Source of the DNA: [Eubacterium] cellulosolvens LD2006
GTDB lineage: Bacteria; Bacillota; Clostridia; Lachnospirales; Lachnospiraceae
DNA: 64,000 nt
Direction of reading: 5' to 3'
Assembly: GCF_000621585.1 (NCBI RefSeq)
Contig: NZ_JHXY01000012.1
Span: 46,262 to 110,261, forward strand
This document shows, one piece after another, positions 8,323-17,069 of this stretch; within the stretch, counting starts at the first letter, position 1, and each line of letters starts with the position of its first letter. The notes beneath the pieces are model-generated. The model did not search any database. It saw nothing but the letters and a program-made list of their open reading frames with translations, and was not told where the DNA came from. Made by a program: the position numbers and the translations under genes.

Positions 8323-9978
8323 ATGAACAAGAGTAAGTTGACGCCGATGCTCTTTACTGCAATGAAGGACTATTCGAAAGAGCAGTTTGTGAAGGATGTG
8401 ATCTCGGGTATCATCGTGGCTATCATTGCCCTTCCACTCTCGATCGCGCTGGCGCTCGCATCCGGTGTCGGACCGGAAGAGGGTATCTACACAGCCATTA
8501 TCGCCGGTTTTCTGATCAGTTTCTTCGGCGGTAGCCGTGTACAGATCGCCGGACCGACGGCTGCGTTTGCGACCATCGTTGCCGGAATTGTGGCGAAGAA
8601 CGGAATGAGCGGACTGGCAATGGCGACCATTTTTGCCGGCGTGCTTCTGATTCTGATGGGCATCTTCCGTCTCGGAAGTCTGATCTCGTTTATTCCCTAT
8701 ACAATTACGACCGGCTTTACCGCGGGCATAGCGGTTACAATTCTGATCGGCCAGTTAAAGGATTTCTTCGGGCTCACATTCCCGAAGGGAACCGTGACGA
8801 TTGAAACTATGGACAAGATGAAGGCTGTCATCGCCAATTTCGGTACGGTCAATGTTCAGGCGGTGATCGTCGGACTTGTCTGCCTCGCGATTCTGATTGT
8901 CTGGCCATTTGTCCCGAAAATCGGTGAGGTGATTCCGGGTTCTCTGATCGCTGTCTTTGCAGGCATTGCGATGGTGAACCTTCTTCATATGAAAGTAAAT
9001 ACAATCGGTGATCTCTATACGATCAGCAATTCGCTGCCGAAATTCCACATGCCGGACTTCAGTCTTGCCGCGATCCGTGAATGTGCCGGAAACGGATTTA
9101 CAATTGCGATTCTTGCGGCGATCGAATCCCTGCTTTCCTGTGTGGTTGCGGACGGTATGATCAACGCGCATCACCGTCCGGACGCGGAGCTGATTGCCCA
9201 GGGACTCGGAAATATCGGATCGGCCTTCTTCGGAGGAATTCCGGCGACAGGAGCCATCGCGAGAACAGCGGCGAACATCAAGAACGGCGGAAGAACCCCG
9301 GTTGCCGGAATCGTTCACTCCATCGTGCTGGTGCTAGTATTGATCGTGCTCATGCCCTATGCGGCGCTGATTCCGATGCCTACGATTGCGGCGATTCTTT
9401 TTATCGTTGCCTACAATATGTGCGGCTGGAAGACCTTTGTTCATCTCTGCAAGACCGCGCCGAAGAGCGATATCGCGATTCTGGTCAGCACCTTTGCGCT
9501 CACCGTCTGCTTCGACCTTGTCATTGCCATCGGCGTGGGCATGATGCTCTCCTGCCTCTTCCTGATGAAGCGGATGGCAGACGAGACCAGCGTCATCCCG
9601 TGGCAGTACGTGGACAACGCCAACGATCCGGACAGCATTGATCTTCGCATCGTGCCAAAGCATGTGCGTGTCTTCGAGATTAACGGACCGCTGTTCTTCG
9701 GAGCAGCCGAGCGCATTGCAGAAATCAACCTCAAGGAGTACACAAGAGTTCTCGTCATTCGTATGCGTGCGGTGCCGGCGCTTGACGCAACCGCCATGCA
9801 CTCACTGGAGAACCTCTACCGTCAGTGCAAAGACCGGAATGTAAAGATGGTCTTCTCGCATGTCAATGAGCAGCCGATGCGCACGATGGAGAAAGCCGGC
9901 TTTGTGGAGAAAGTCGGAAGAGAGAATTTTGCGGCTCATATCGACGCGGCTCTGGAGCGGGCGGAGGAGATCAACTGA
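8323..9978 (+). CDS. SulP-family anion transporter with STAS domain
   Basis: A 551-residue SLC26/SulP transporter. Residues ~20-410 form the membrane domain, with ISGIIVAIIALPLSIALALASGVGPEEGIYTAI and GGSRVQIAGPTAAF, the classic substrate-site region. Residues ~440-551 form a cytosolic STAS domain (HVRVFEINGPLFFGAAERI...ALDATAMHSLENLY). Homologues carry sulfate, bicarbonate or other anions with Na+ or H+; the substrate cannot be read from sequence. GGAGAG lies 9 bp before the ATG. A terminator follows 38 bp after the stop. Confidence 0.9.
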   Translation: MNKSKLTPMLFTAMKDYSKEQFVKDVISGIIVAIIALPLSIALALASGVGPEEGIYTAIIAGFLISFFGGSRVQIAGPTAAFATIVAGIVAKNGMSGLAMATIFAGVLLILMGIFRLGSLISFIPYTITTGFTAGIAVTILIGQLKDFFGLTFPKGTVTIETMDKMKAVIANFGTVNVQAVIVGLVCLAILIVWPFVPKIGEVIPGSLIAVFAGIAMVNLLHMKVNTIGDLYTISNSLPKFHMPDFSLAAIRECAGNGFTIAILAAIESLLSCVVADGMINAHHRPDAELIAQGLGNIGSAFFGGIPATGAIARTAANIKNGGRTPVAGIVHSIVLVLVLIVLMPYAALIPMPTIAAILFIVAYNMCGWKTFVHLCKTAPKSDIAILVSTFALTVCFDLVIAIGVGMMLSCLFLMKRMADETSVIPWQYVDNANDPDSIDLRIVPKHVRVFEINGPLFFGAAERIAEINLKEYTRVLVIRMRAVPALDATAMHSLENLYRQCKDRNVKMVFSHVNEQPMRTMEKAGFVEKVGRENFAAHIDAALERAEEIN

Positions 9979-10015
9979 TCCCGAGGAAAAAATTTTCACG
10001 TAATAAATCACGGTT

Positions 10016-10053
10016 AAGGAAACACGGATGCCATCATCTGTGTTTCCTTTTTT
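10016..10053 (+). terminator. Intrinsic terminator after the SulP gene
   Basis: AAGGAAACAC...GTGTTTCCTT with inner GATG/CATC pairing, then TTTT. A strong hairpin. Confidence 0.9.
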
Positions 10054-10159
10054 AGAGCCTACAAAAGAGTAACTTATATATACATTTATTGAGATATATA
10101 AATTAATTGTTATCTTTCGCGCTTTCCATATATTTTTCTTTTGTTTTATTATAAAATAT

Positions 10160-10432
10160 TACATGTGGTATTTAACATCCCGGTGTAACAAAATCGCTGT
10201 AAAAGCACTTTTTGTGCAGGAAGAAAATTGCAGGGAACTGAAATACGAAGCTGGTTTGATTACTTTTAAGTATTCATGTGAGGCTGGATTAGTATGAATG
10301 GAAACGCAACAATCTTTAGAGGGCAGCATAGCAGGACAACATGGGCGAACTATGTCCATATATATGTCACGGATAAACTGACCGTCGGTGAATGGAGTTG
10401 ACTGACTCCGTTCACCGGCGGTCGTTTTGTTG
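10160..10432 (+). ncRNA. Possible non-coding transcript of ~270 nt
   Basis: Between two intrinsic terminators lies a stretch with no credible ORF on the + strand. An AT-rich zone with TATAAA at 10150-10155 could start it, although no good -35 is seen, and a very strong terminator ends it. Small hairpins are visible, such as GCACTTTTTGTGC (10207-10219) and GGACA...TGTCC (10334-10357). I could not match it to 6S, tmRNA, SRP RNA, RNase P or a known riboswitch. Since nothing is translated downstream before the terminator, it would be a free RNA or an attenuated leader of the STAS gene at 10574. Confidence 0.35.
10380..10432 (+). terminator. Strong orphan intrinsic terminator
   Basis: GACCGTCGGTGAA pairs with TTCACCGGCGGTC, extended by GGAGT/ACTCC around a short loop, then GTTTTGTTG. 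No gene precedes it, which is what suggests the non-coding transcript. Confidence 0.85.
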
Positions 10433-10438
10433 TGTGGT

Positions 10439-10505
10439 TGGAAATCGCTTCACATTCCCTATCGCATAATGTTCTACCGGGGTACACACTTGCGCGAAGA
10501 TTTGA
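10439..10505 (+). repeat. Dispersed hairpin repeat, diverged copy
   Basis: GGAAATCGCTTCACATTCCCTATCGC, then TTCTACCGGGGTACACACTTGCGCGAAGAT, parallels the pattern GGAAATTGCTCCGCAATCCCTAT...CGCTCCGCAGGATGCGCACTCGCGCGATAT of the best copies. The stem is partly decayed. Confidence 0.5.
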
Positions 10506-10573
10506 CAAGGGTATTTGTACATGGATCTGAAACGAGTCCTCCGATTCACAGGCAGGAGGAGAAAGGAATGTGA

Positions 10574-10819
10574 ATGATCATTGAGAAGAAACAAAACAAC
10601 GGAGAGTTTTGCCTTATCCTTTCGGGGAGAATCGACACAACGACTTCACCGCAGCTCCGGGAGAAAATTGCGGAGATTCCGGATGAAGCAGAACGGCTGA
10701 TTCTTGATTTCAAAGATGTGGAATATATCTCCTCGGCTGGACTTCGTGAACTATTGGTCTGCAGACAGCGCTTTCGCGAAGAGCGGATGCTGATCAGTAC
10801 TGCGTTGGAAAAACCGTAA
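10574..10819 (+). CDS. Short STAS-domain anti-sigma antagonist
   Basis: An 81-residue STAS protein of the SpoIIAA/RsbV type. It has LSGRIDTTTSPQLREKI and VEYISSAGLRELL; Ser53/Ser54 would be the phosphorylation site that decides binding to an RsbW-type kinase. Compared with the 99-residue relative at 14117 it stops early and lacks the last strand and helix (the ...FEVTGF... section), so it may be truncated or unstable. GGAGGAG lies upstream. It opens the 29-kb block containing further STAS, RsbW-like and PP2C genes, which are its probable partners. Confidence 0.8.
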   Translation: MIIEKKQNNGEFCLILSGRIDTTTSPQLREKIAEIPDEAERLILDFKDVEYISSAGLRELLVCRQRFREERMLISTALEKP

Positions 10820-10864
10820 ATCGTGTCTTGAGAGATTTCCTATCCGGAAAGGAGAAGAAAAGAA

Positions 10865-11971
10865 ATGGCCCAAAAAAGGGAAAATGGTCTTGATCTGTTG
10901 AGGGTTATCGCGGCGATCCTTGTGTGTGCCGTTCATGTGTGCAACGTGGGAAGAGAGCAGGCGGTGAATCTGCAGGATCCGAACTTCACGTTTCATTTTT
11001 TCTATGTGATCTTTCATCTGGCACAGGCCGCTGTATCCTGTTTTGTCGCACTCTCCGGTGCGTTTATCCTGAAGGCTTCATCCACGAAAGATTATCTCTC
11101 GTTTTACAGGAGAACATGGAAGAAGGTTGTGATCCCGACGATTGTTTTTTCCGTCTTTTACATCCTATTTGAGACAATCCAGAATTGTATGCTGTCTCCG
11201 GAGCAGAGCAATCTCGCGGGAACTTTTCTGATGACGCTGACAGGGAAGATTGTCATGGGCATTATGGGATTCCCGGCTGTACACATGTGGTATATGTTTA
11301 TGCTCATGGTGCTGTATCTTCTCGCTCCTTTCGTGGCACTGGCGAAGGAACATATGGGAGAAAGGAACTTCGCAAAAGCGGCGTTTATCCTGTGGTTCCT
11401 TGGCGCTGTCGACGCGGTCTCTCATCAGACGAGAATCTCATGGAGTCTCGGATACACGGCAGATCTCCTCGGGATCTTCATGCTTGGCTATGTATTGCAT
11501 GAGTGGGCATCGAAGAAGAAAGGGGAAACTGCGGTAGGGTTCGGTCTGATTGCGGGAGGTTGCTGCCTGATTGCCGTGGAGTATCTGATCTGGTTTGTGA
11601 TCCGGAACAATGAAGCTGTCGCGCAGTTTTTTCAGCAGAGGCCTCATAATCCGTTTTTGTCGATGGGAGCGCTTCTGTGCATTGCCGGCTTTACCATTCT
11701 TGAGATCAGGGGAAATTTCGGAACACTTTCGCTGCTCACCCTTTGGGTTTATATTGTGCATCCGGCAGTCATCGCTATTGTGTGCGGAATAGAGAGCGTT
11801 CTTCTCCATATACCTTTTCAGGAGGTCGGAATCGAAAAACCGGTGCTGGTGGGAAGTATCAATATTGTTCTTGTGGTTATTCTATCCTTTATTATCGCCT
11901 GGTTTGTTGAAAAAGTGATGCAGAGACCGGGAAAACCATCCGGCGGAAAAACGAAAGGAGGAAATGTGTGA
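10865..11971 (+). CDS. Acyltransferase-3 family membrane protein
   Basis: A 368-residue, ten-helix membrane protein of the acyltransferase-3 (OafA/WecH-like) family. It begins ENGLDLLRVIAAILVCAVHVC, where R and H of the family motif (R-x10-H) are in place, and has VHMWYMFMLMVLYLLAPF in the middle. These enzymes O- or N-acylate sugars, lipids or peptides on the outer face using cytosolic acyl-CoA. AAAGGAG lies 8 bp before the ATG, and the next gene (an acyl-activating ligase) overlaps the stop. This coupling suggests that the ligase supplies the activated acyl group; that is inference. Confidence 0.88.
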   Translation: MAQKRENGLDLLRVIAAILVCAVHVCNVGREQAVNLQDPNFTFHFFYVIFHLAQAAVSCFVALSGAFILKASSTKDYLSFYRRTWKKVVIPTIVFSVFYILFETIQNCMLSPEQSNLAGTFLMTLTGKIVMGIMGFPAVHMWYMFMLMVLYLLAPFVALAKEHMGERNFAKAAFILWFLGAVDAVSHQTRISWSLGYTADLLGIFMLGYVLHEWASKKKGETAVGFGLIAGGCCLIAVEYLIWFVIRNNEAVAQFFQQRPHNPFLSMGALLCIAGFTILEIRGNFGTLSLLTLWVYIVHPAVIAIVCGIESVLLHIPFQEVGIEKPVLVGSINIVLVVILSFIIAWFVEKVMQRPGKPSGGKTKGGNV

Positions 11972-13980
11972 AGACATTCAAAGCCTTTTTTTCTCAATTA
12001 TCAGAACAAGAAAACGCAAGGATTGCGCTTGCGGCCGGTGATGAAACCTATACATACGCCCAGCTCGACAAGGCGGCGGATCTGTTTGCCTCAGATCTTA
12101 TTGAGGCCGGTTTACTGCCCGGGGATCACGTGGGAATCTGGTCGTTCAACAGCGCCAACTGGCTGATCGCAATGCTCGGAATTGTCCGGGCGGGAGGCGT
12201 GGCTATTCTTGGAAATTACAGCATGACCTATCCGGATATCCGGGATCTTCTGGTCATGACGGATGTTTCTTATCTGTGTTTCGGAACATCGCTGGCGAGT
12301 GTGAAGATGGAAGGCGCCGTGGAAAAAATGTGCGGAGAACTGAAACTTCCGCACGAAAAAGTTTTTGATATTACGGCCGGAAAGACATCGTTCCTGGACA
12401 GAATGGATGAGACGCCGAAACATAAAGAGGAGATCGATGAGATTGCCGCAAGGCCGGAAGATGCGTCCAGAGACGCGGTTGTCATTTTTACGACAGGCAC
12501 AACATCTCTTCCCAAAGCGGTTCTCCTGAATCAGAAGGGATTTCTGATCAGCGAACTTGCGCAGGCAAAGGCAAGGGAGGATATCTTCGGTGAGAAGGTC
12601 TGTGTCGGCCTTCCGCTGTTCCATGTGTTCGGTCTGCACATCATCTTTACCTATTTCCTGTTGAAGAAAACGGTCTATCTGGAGGAAAAGATCGGTGCGG
12701 AGCAGATGATCGGAACAACGGCGGATCATGACATAACGGATCTCGCCACGGTCGCCTCGGTTTATCTGCAGATCATAAAACATCCGGACTTTCCGGGCAT
12801 AGCCGGCCGCGTGCATGTCCTCACGACAGCGGGAGGCGCACTCACGCCCGTGCAGTACATGAAACTGGAGACAGCCTTCGCGGACGCAAAGCTTTTCAAT
12901 GAATACGGACAGACGGAGATGCACGGTCTGATTACGCTTTCGCCGACAGACACGCCGATTGAGAAGAGGGCACATTCTCTTGGAAAACCATACCCCGGTG
13001 AAGAAATCCGGATCTACGACGAGAAGCAGAAATGCTTTGTGGAGACCGGTGAGATCGGCGAGATCGTCATCCGGGATGATTCTCAGCTGAACGGTTATTA
13101 CAAGCTGCCGCCGGAGAAGCAGGCCGTGGATGCGGACGGCTGGCTTCACACGGGAGATCTCGGCTATCTGGATGAGGAAGGTTTCCTCCATATGGCCGGC
13201 AGGATCAAAGACATTATCATTAAAAACGGAGAAAACATCGCGCCGCTGGATGTAGAGAGCGCAGTGACACAGATCGACGCCGTCTCCGAGGTGAAGGTAT
13301 TCGGTGCTCCGCATCCGATTTTCGGAGAGAGCGTGGAGTGCTGCATTACACTTCGCGACGGAAGCGACTTCGATGAAGATGCTGTGAAGAAATCGCTGAA
13401 AAAGACGCTCACGCCGGCAAAAATCCCGTCCCATTTCTTTGTTTTTCCTGAGTTTCCGCTTGCGCCGAGCGGCAAGCTGGATCAGCGCGGACTGAAGCTT
13501 CTGATGCTGCGGAAGCTGCGGGTTGAAGTCGTCAAGGATGAACTGGAGAAGGGAATTGTCGTGGCGGATCTGACCGTCAAGAATACTTCTTACAATATCA
13601 TGCCGGTTACTTCTCTGGTGAAAGAGTTGTCGTATTCCATGGGATACGGGAGCCGCAGGGTAAGAGAGATTGTTCACGCTGTGGAAGAGATGCTCATGGA
13701 GCGTATCATCAACGCCTACGAAGAGGTCGGTGATATCCGGATCCGGATCATTTTCCAGCAGGAATGGATGCGGGTGGAATTCTCGGACAGCGGAAACGAG
13801 TATTACATTGAGAAAAACAAAGACACCAGTGCCAGCGCAAAGATCATCCTGAAGGTGGTTGACAACTTCGCTACGATGCGCAATGAAAAAAGCGGAATCT
13901 ATTACTGCATGGATTTCCTGTATGAGGACGACTTCTCCATCAAAGACTTCATTATCAGTCATGACCGGGAAGTGAAGTGA
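11968..13980 (+). CDS. Acyl-AMP ligase fused to degenerate RsbW-like ATPase domain
   Basis: A 670-residue protein. Residues 1-~515 are a complete adenylate-forming (acyl-CoA synthetase-like) enzyme: P-loop TTGTTSLPK (175-183), NEYGQTEMHG (311-320), HTGDLGYLDEEGFLHMAGRIKD (394-415), and the catalytic Lys503 in SGKLDQRG. Residues ~525-650 have the layout of a GHKL/HATPase anti-sigma-kinase domain (REIVHAVEEMLMERIINAYEE, then RVEFSDSG). The Mg-binding Asn of the N box is Glu here (EEMLME), and no GxGL lid box is visible, so ATP binding by that half is doubtful. No carrier-protein domain is present. GTG start with AAAGGAGG 5 bp upstream. The fusion links acyl activation to partner-switching control. 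Confidence 0.85.
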   Translation: MKTFKAFFSQLSEQENARIALAAGDETYTYAQLDKAADLFASDLIEAGLLPGDHVGIWSFNSANWLIAMLGIVRAGGVAILGNYSMTYPDIRDLLVMTDVSYLCFGTSLASVKMEGAVEKMCGELKLPHEKVFDITAGKTSFLDRMDETPKHKEEIDEIAARPEDASRDAVVIFTTGTTSLPKAVLLNQKGFLISELAQAKAREDIFGEKVCVGLPLFHVFGLHIIFTYFLLKKTVYLEEKIGAEQMIGTTADHDITDLATVASVYLQIIKHPDFPGIAGRVHVLTTAGGALTPVQYMKLETAFADAKLFNEYGQTEMHGLITLSPTDTPIEKRAHSLGKPYPGEEIRIYDEKQKCFVETGEIGEIVIRDDSQLNGYYKLPPEKQAVDADGWLHTGDLGYLDEEGFLHMAGRIKDIIIKNGENIAPLDVESAVTQIDAVSEVKVFGAPHPIFGESVECCITLRDGSDFDEDAVKKSLKKTLTPAKIPSHFFVFPEFPLAPSGKLDQRGLKLLMLRKLRVEVVKDELEKGIVVADLTVKNTSYNIMPVTSLVKELSYSMGYGSRRVREIVHAVEEMLMERIINAYEEVGDIRIRIIFQQEWMRVEFSDSGNEYYIEKNKDTSASAKIILKVVDNFATMRNEKSGIYYCMDFLYEDDFSIKDFIISHDREVK

Positions 13981-14116
13981 AACGGTTTGTTGCCGGTGCC
14001 ATGACCAGGGCACGATCCACCGGAAATCCACGGGGAAGGGGCAACGGGCCGGCCGAAACAAAAAGAATAGAGCAGGTTGAAAGTTTAGCATATTTACATG
14101 ACAGAGGAGAGAAAAA

Positions 14117-14416
14117 ATGCTGGATATTAAGATGAATGAGAACGGAAAAGAACTGACGGTTGCGCTGAAGGGCGACCTGAACGTGGGGACATCGCCGGAA
14201 CTGGAACAGGCGCTGAAAGAGAAACTGGACGATGTAGAAAAGCTGGTTTTTGATCTGGCGGAACTGGAATACATCTCCAGCGCCGGTCTTCGTGTTCTGC
14301 TCTTTTCGCATCAGACCGTGAGCAAACACGGAACCATGATCATCAGGAATCTGACCGATGAGGTAAAGGACATTTTTGAAGTTACCGGTTTTTCGGATGC
14401 GATGAATATCGAGTGA
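14117..14416 (+). CDS. STAS-domain anti-anti-sigma factor
   Basis: A full-length 99-residue SpoIIAA/RsbV-like protein. It has LKGDLNVGTSPELEQAL, LAELEYISSAGLRVLL with Ser54/Ser55 as the phosphorylatable site, and the C-terminal IFEVTGFSDAM that the 81-residue relative lacks. In its unphosphorylated state such a protein would titrate an RsbW-like partner (candidates: the ATPase at 38877, or the degenerate domain at the end of the preceding gene). GAGGAG lies 8 bp before the ATG. It lies between the ligase and the first condensation-like gene. Confidence 0.9.
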   Translation: MLDIKMNENGKELTVALKGDLNVGTSPELEQALKEKLDDVEKLVFDLAELEYISSAGLRVLLFSHQTVSKHGTMIIRNLTDEVKDIFEVTGFSDAMNIE

Positions 14417-14422
14417 CAGCGC

Positions 14423-14461
14423 CGGATCAACCGGCTGACGGATCAACCGGCTGACGGATCA
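14423..14461 (+). repeat. 16-bp tandem repeat, 2.4 copies
   Basis: CGGATCAACCGGCTGA is repeated perfectly at 14423 and 14439, followed by CGGATCA. It sits in the gap between the STAS gene and the first condensation-like gene. Confidence 0.9.
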
Positions 14462-14539
14462 GAAGGAACGAAAAGACAGACCTTTATGTGAAAGAACGGT
14501 CTCCTGTGATTTCCGGAAAAAATTTTTGAGGAGATGCTT

Positions 14540-15757
14540 ATGACGGTAAACGGCAGGCAAGTTGTATATAACGGCGGACCATTTCAGTCGTACTGGTGGG
14601 CGGATGAACACGAACCGGTGCATCCGGCGGTTAGCGCTGTTCTCTCCGATGTGGTGGATACAAAAGCACTGGAGCTGGCCTGGGATGCGGTGAAAAAGGT
14701 GTATCCGGTGACAGATCTTGTTCCAGATGACTATGATGAGGAAATACTCTTTTTTTCGGGAGAAGAAGCGTCTGTACCGGTGAACAGCAGAGAACATCCG
14801 ATACCGGTCGGAAAAGCAGCTTCCGGCCGTGGATTTGTCCTCTCCTGGTATGATCGCACGATTACGCTGGGAGCGTACCACTCGCTGGCGGATGAGATCG
14901 GTTTGATGCGGATCTTCACGGTTTTGATGAAATGCTACGCGGCATTTCAAAAAGACAAAACCGGATCTTCCGCGGAGGTGCCGGAAACGATCAAAGAAGA
15001 GGAGTGCTTTGTCCAGAGCACGATGCTTGTTCCGACGGAATATGAGCCGCAGAAGATTGCACTCTATCCGGACATCCGTGATTTATTTACGGATCCGGAA
15101 GCTGTCAACGATGAGGCACAGATCACGACTGCCAGGCTGGTATTTTCCGCGGCGGATTTTGAAGATCTCTGTAAAACAAACGACGCCTCATCGGAGGAGC
15201 TGCTTGCCTGTCTCATTGCAAAGGCCATCTATGCGCTCTATCCGGATGAAAAGAAACAGCTCTGCTTCGGCATGATGACGGATTTCCGGGACGCCTTCGG
15301 CGTAGAGCGGACGATCGCGCCATGTTCGAAGAGAATGCCGTTGATCCTCTCAAGGGAAGAGGTCGTTGATCGATCGGCGGAAGAAACACTCCGGAAGATC
15401 GCGGACATTCGCAGGCACCAGAAGGAAGACGCCTATATCAAATCACATCTGGCGATGGAGAACACCTATGCGGTTCTCAATCTCAGAAACGTTTGTACCT
15501 GTATCAATTTCGCCGGAACCTTCGAGACCGGAAAGCAGTCTGTGGATATTACGGATATTACGATGACGGATTATTCCTCGAATTCCGTTTTTTTATTGCG
15601 CGCGGGAGATCGTGCGCATCTGAGTCTGCAGTACGGAAAAGCGACCGGCAAGTATTTGCGGGCAGTTGCCGGCGTACTGGAAACCATGGGGATCCGGGTG
15701 CTGCGAACTACGGAACCGTACACCCTTCGCGCCGAGACATCGACGCCGGTTTTGTGA
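14540..15757 (+). CDS. Condensation-like acyltransferase, copy 1 (divergent)
   Basis: A 405-residue protein of the condensation-domain (CoA-dependent acyltransferase, COG4908-like) superfamily, most divergent of six tandem paralogues. The catalytic motif normally HHxxxDG reads YHSLADE (Y113-E119): the second His and the Asp are kept, but Gly is Glu. Shared family marks are ALELAWDAVKKVYPV near the N-terminus and SLQYGKATGKYL near the C-terminus, and it ends in Thr-Pro-Val-Leu like its neighbours. GAGGAG sits 6 bp before the ATG at 14540; the ATG at 14534 is too close. Altered active site: it may have reduced or different activity. Confidence 0.8.
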   Translation: MTVNGRQVVYNGGPFQSYWWADEHEPVHPAVSAVLSDVVDTKALELAWDAVKKVYPVTDLVPDDYDEEILFFSGEEASVPVNSREHPIPVGKAASGRGFVLSWYDRTITLGAYHSLADEIGLMRIFTVLMKCYAAFQKDKTGSSAEVPETIKEEECFVQSTMLVPTEYEPQKIALYPDIRDLFTDPEAVNDEAQITTARLVFSAADFEDLCKTNDASSEELLACLIAKAIYALYPDEKKQLCFGMMTDFRDAFGVERTIAPCSKRMPLILSREEVVDRSAEETLRKIADIRRHQKEDAYIKSHLAMENTYAVLNLRNVCTCINFAGTFETGKQSVDITDITMTDYSSNSVFLLRAGDRAHLSLQYGKATGKYLRAVAGVLETMGIRVLRTTEPYTLRAETSTPVL

Positions 15758-15773
15758 GAGGGGGACAGTCGAT

Positions 15774-16988
15774 ATGAGCAGAACAGAAGTATTCAACGGC
15801 GGATTACTCTCACCATTCTGGTGGCATGATCAGGAGACTTCTTATCATAACAAATTCATGGTTCGTCTGGATCACAACATCGATCCCGAGATTCTAAAGA
15901 ATGCTTGGAACAGAACGAAGCAGGTGTATCCGCTCATTGATCTGATTCCCGAGCGAAGAGACAATACCATCGTGTTCTGTAAGGATGAGACGGTCAATGA
16001 TCCGGTCCTGAGCAGAGTACCACTCACGCCCGGAACAAAAGCTTCGGCGCACCGCGCGTTTTCGCTTACCTACTTTGCGGATACCGTGACGATGAATGCC
16101 TATCACTGTATCGTCGACGGAGGCGGTATCAATATGATCTTCTCGACGCTGATGTATTTTTATCTGGAGGAATACACAGGGCAGGGAGACGAACAGCCGC
16201 CGGTGATCACAACGGAAGGAAGAAAACCGGAAGAGTATTTCATTCCTCTCTCTTCCGTGGACGTGGGAGAGTTCGAGCAGCAGCCTTTTGTCTCCTATAC
16301 CAGACGCAAAGGCATGTTCATCGATCTGGATATGTGCCCGGATGAGGAGGGAAATATCCGCATTGCGAGAATCAAAGCGCCGGTGGATCAGTTTATCCAA
16401 AAGAGCAAGGCGATCGGAGCGAATCCTTCCGCGATGCTGGCGATCCTTATGGCAAAGGCGGCCTATACGCTTCATCCTGAAAAAAAAGGCGACCTTGCCT
16501 TTGTTCTCACAATGAGCGCGAGAAATGCGTTTCATATTCCGGCGTCCATCGCGAACTGTTCGGCGAATCTTCTGATTCCGGTGTCCTATGAAGAAATCAT
16601 GAAGGATGAAATTTCGAAAGCGGCCGGACGGATCCGCGCAGTCATTGATTATCAGCGGCAGGTGGATTACCTCAAGACACTCACGAAATTCTACGACACC
16701 TACGACTGGATCCAGGCAAAACGATATGCGTTTCTGACCTATATCGGAAAGCTTGACGTCGGAGCGAATACGAAGCATATCAAAGGCTTCGAGATGACCG
16801 ATGACGCCACAGACAGTATCTACATGATGGAGCTGAACGGGGAATTCGACATATCGTTCCAGTGCGGCAAAGTGACGGAGAAATATATGAACGCGGTCAT
16901 GAAGATCCTTGGGGACTTCGGGATTGATGTTGAAGTAGAAACCGCGCCACGCCGGATTATGAGGGATGTATCGGATCCGGTTTTGTGA
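15774..16988 (+). CDS. Condensation-like acyltransferase, copy 2
   Basis: A 404-residue paralogue with the active-site motif YHCIVDGGG (His111, Asp115). The two-lobed fold is suggested by the N-terminal LDHNIDPEILKNAWNRTKQVYPLID and the C-terminal FQCGKVTEKYMNAVMKILGDFGI. The frame is open well upstream of the previous stop, but GAGGGGG and the ATG at 15774, 17 bp after that stop, fit the start shared by its relatives. There is no signal peptide. Family enzymes transfer an acyl group from a thioester (CoA or carrier) to an alcohol or amine; the substrate is unknown. Confidence 0.85.
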   Translation: MSRTEVFNGGLLSPFWWHDQETSYHNKFMVRLDHNIDPEILKNAWNRTKQVYPLIDLIPERRDNTIVFCKDETVNDPVLSRVPLTPGTKASAHRAFSLTYFADTVTMNAYHCIVDGGGINMIFSTLMYFYLEEYTGQGDEQPPVITTEGRKPEEYFIPLSSVDVGEFEQQPFVSYTRRKGMFIDLDMCPDEEGNIRIARIKAPVDQFIQKSKAIGANPSAMLAILMAKAAYTLHPEKKGDLAFVLTMSARNAFHIPASIANCSANLLIPVSYEEIMKDEISKAAGRIRAVIDYQRQVDYLKTLTKFYDTYDWIQAKRYAFLTYIGKLDVGANTKHIKGFEMTDDATDSIYMMELNGEFDISFQCGKVTEKYMNAVMKILGDFGIDVEVETAPRRIMRDVSDPVL

Positions 16989-17069
16989 GAAAACAGAACA
17001 ATAATGTACGAAGATCGAATGCAAGGTTTCATCGGCCCCGGCAGGTGAAGAAAGGGATGGTAGCCCGGC

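Noticed and set aside
12112..14274. Open frame of 720 codons on the - strand
   Set aside because: It lies fully opposite the acyl-AMP ligase and the STAS gene, shows no family motifs, is rich in His/Arg/Phe as antisense frames of such genes are, and has no ribosome site.
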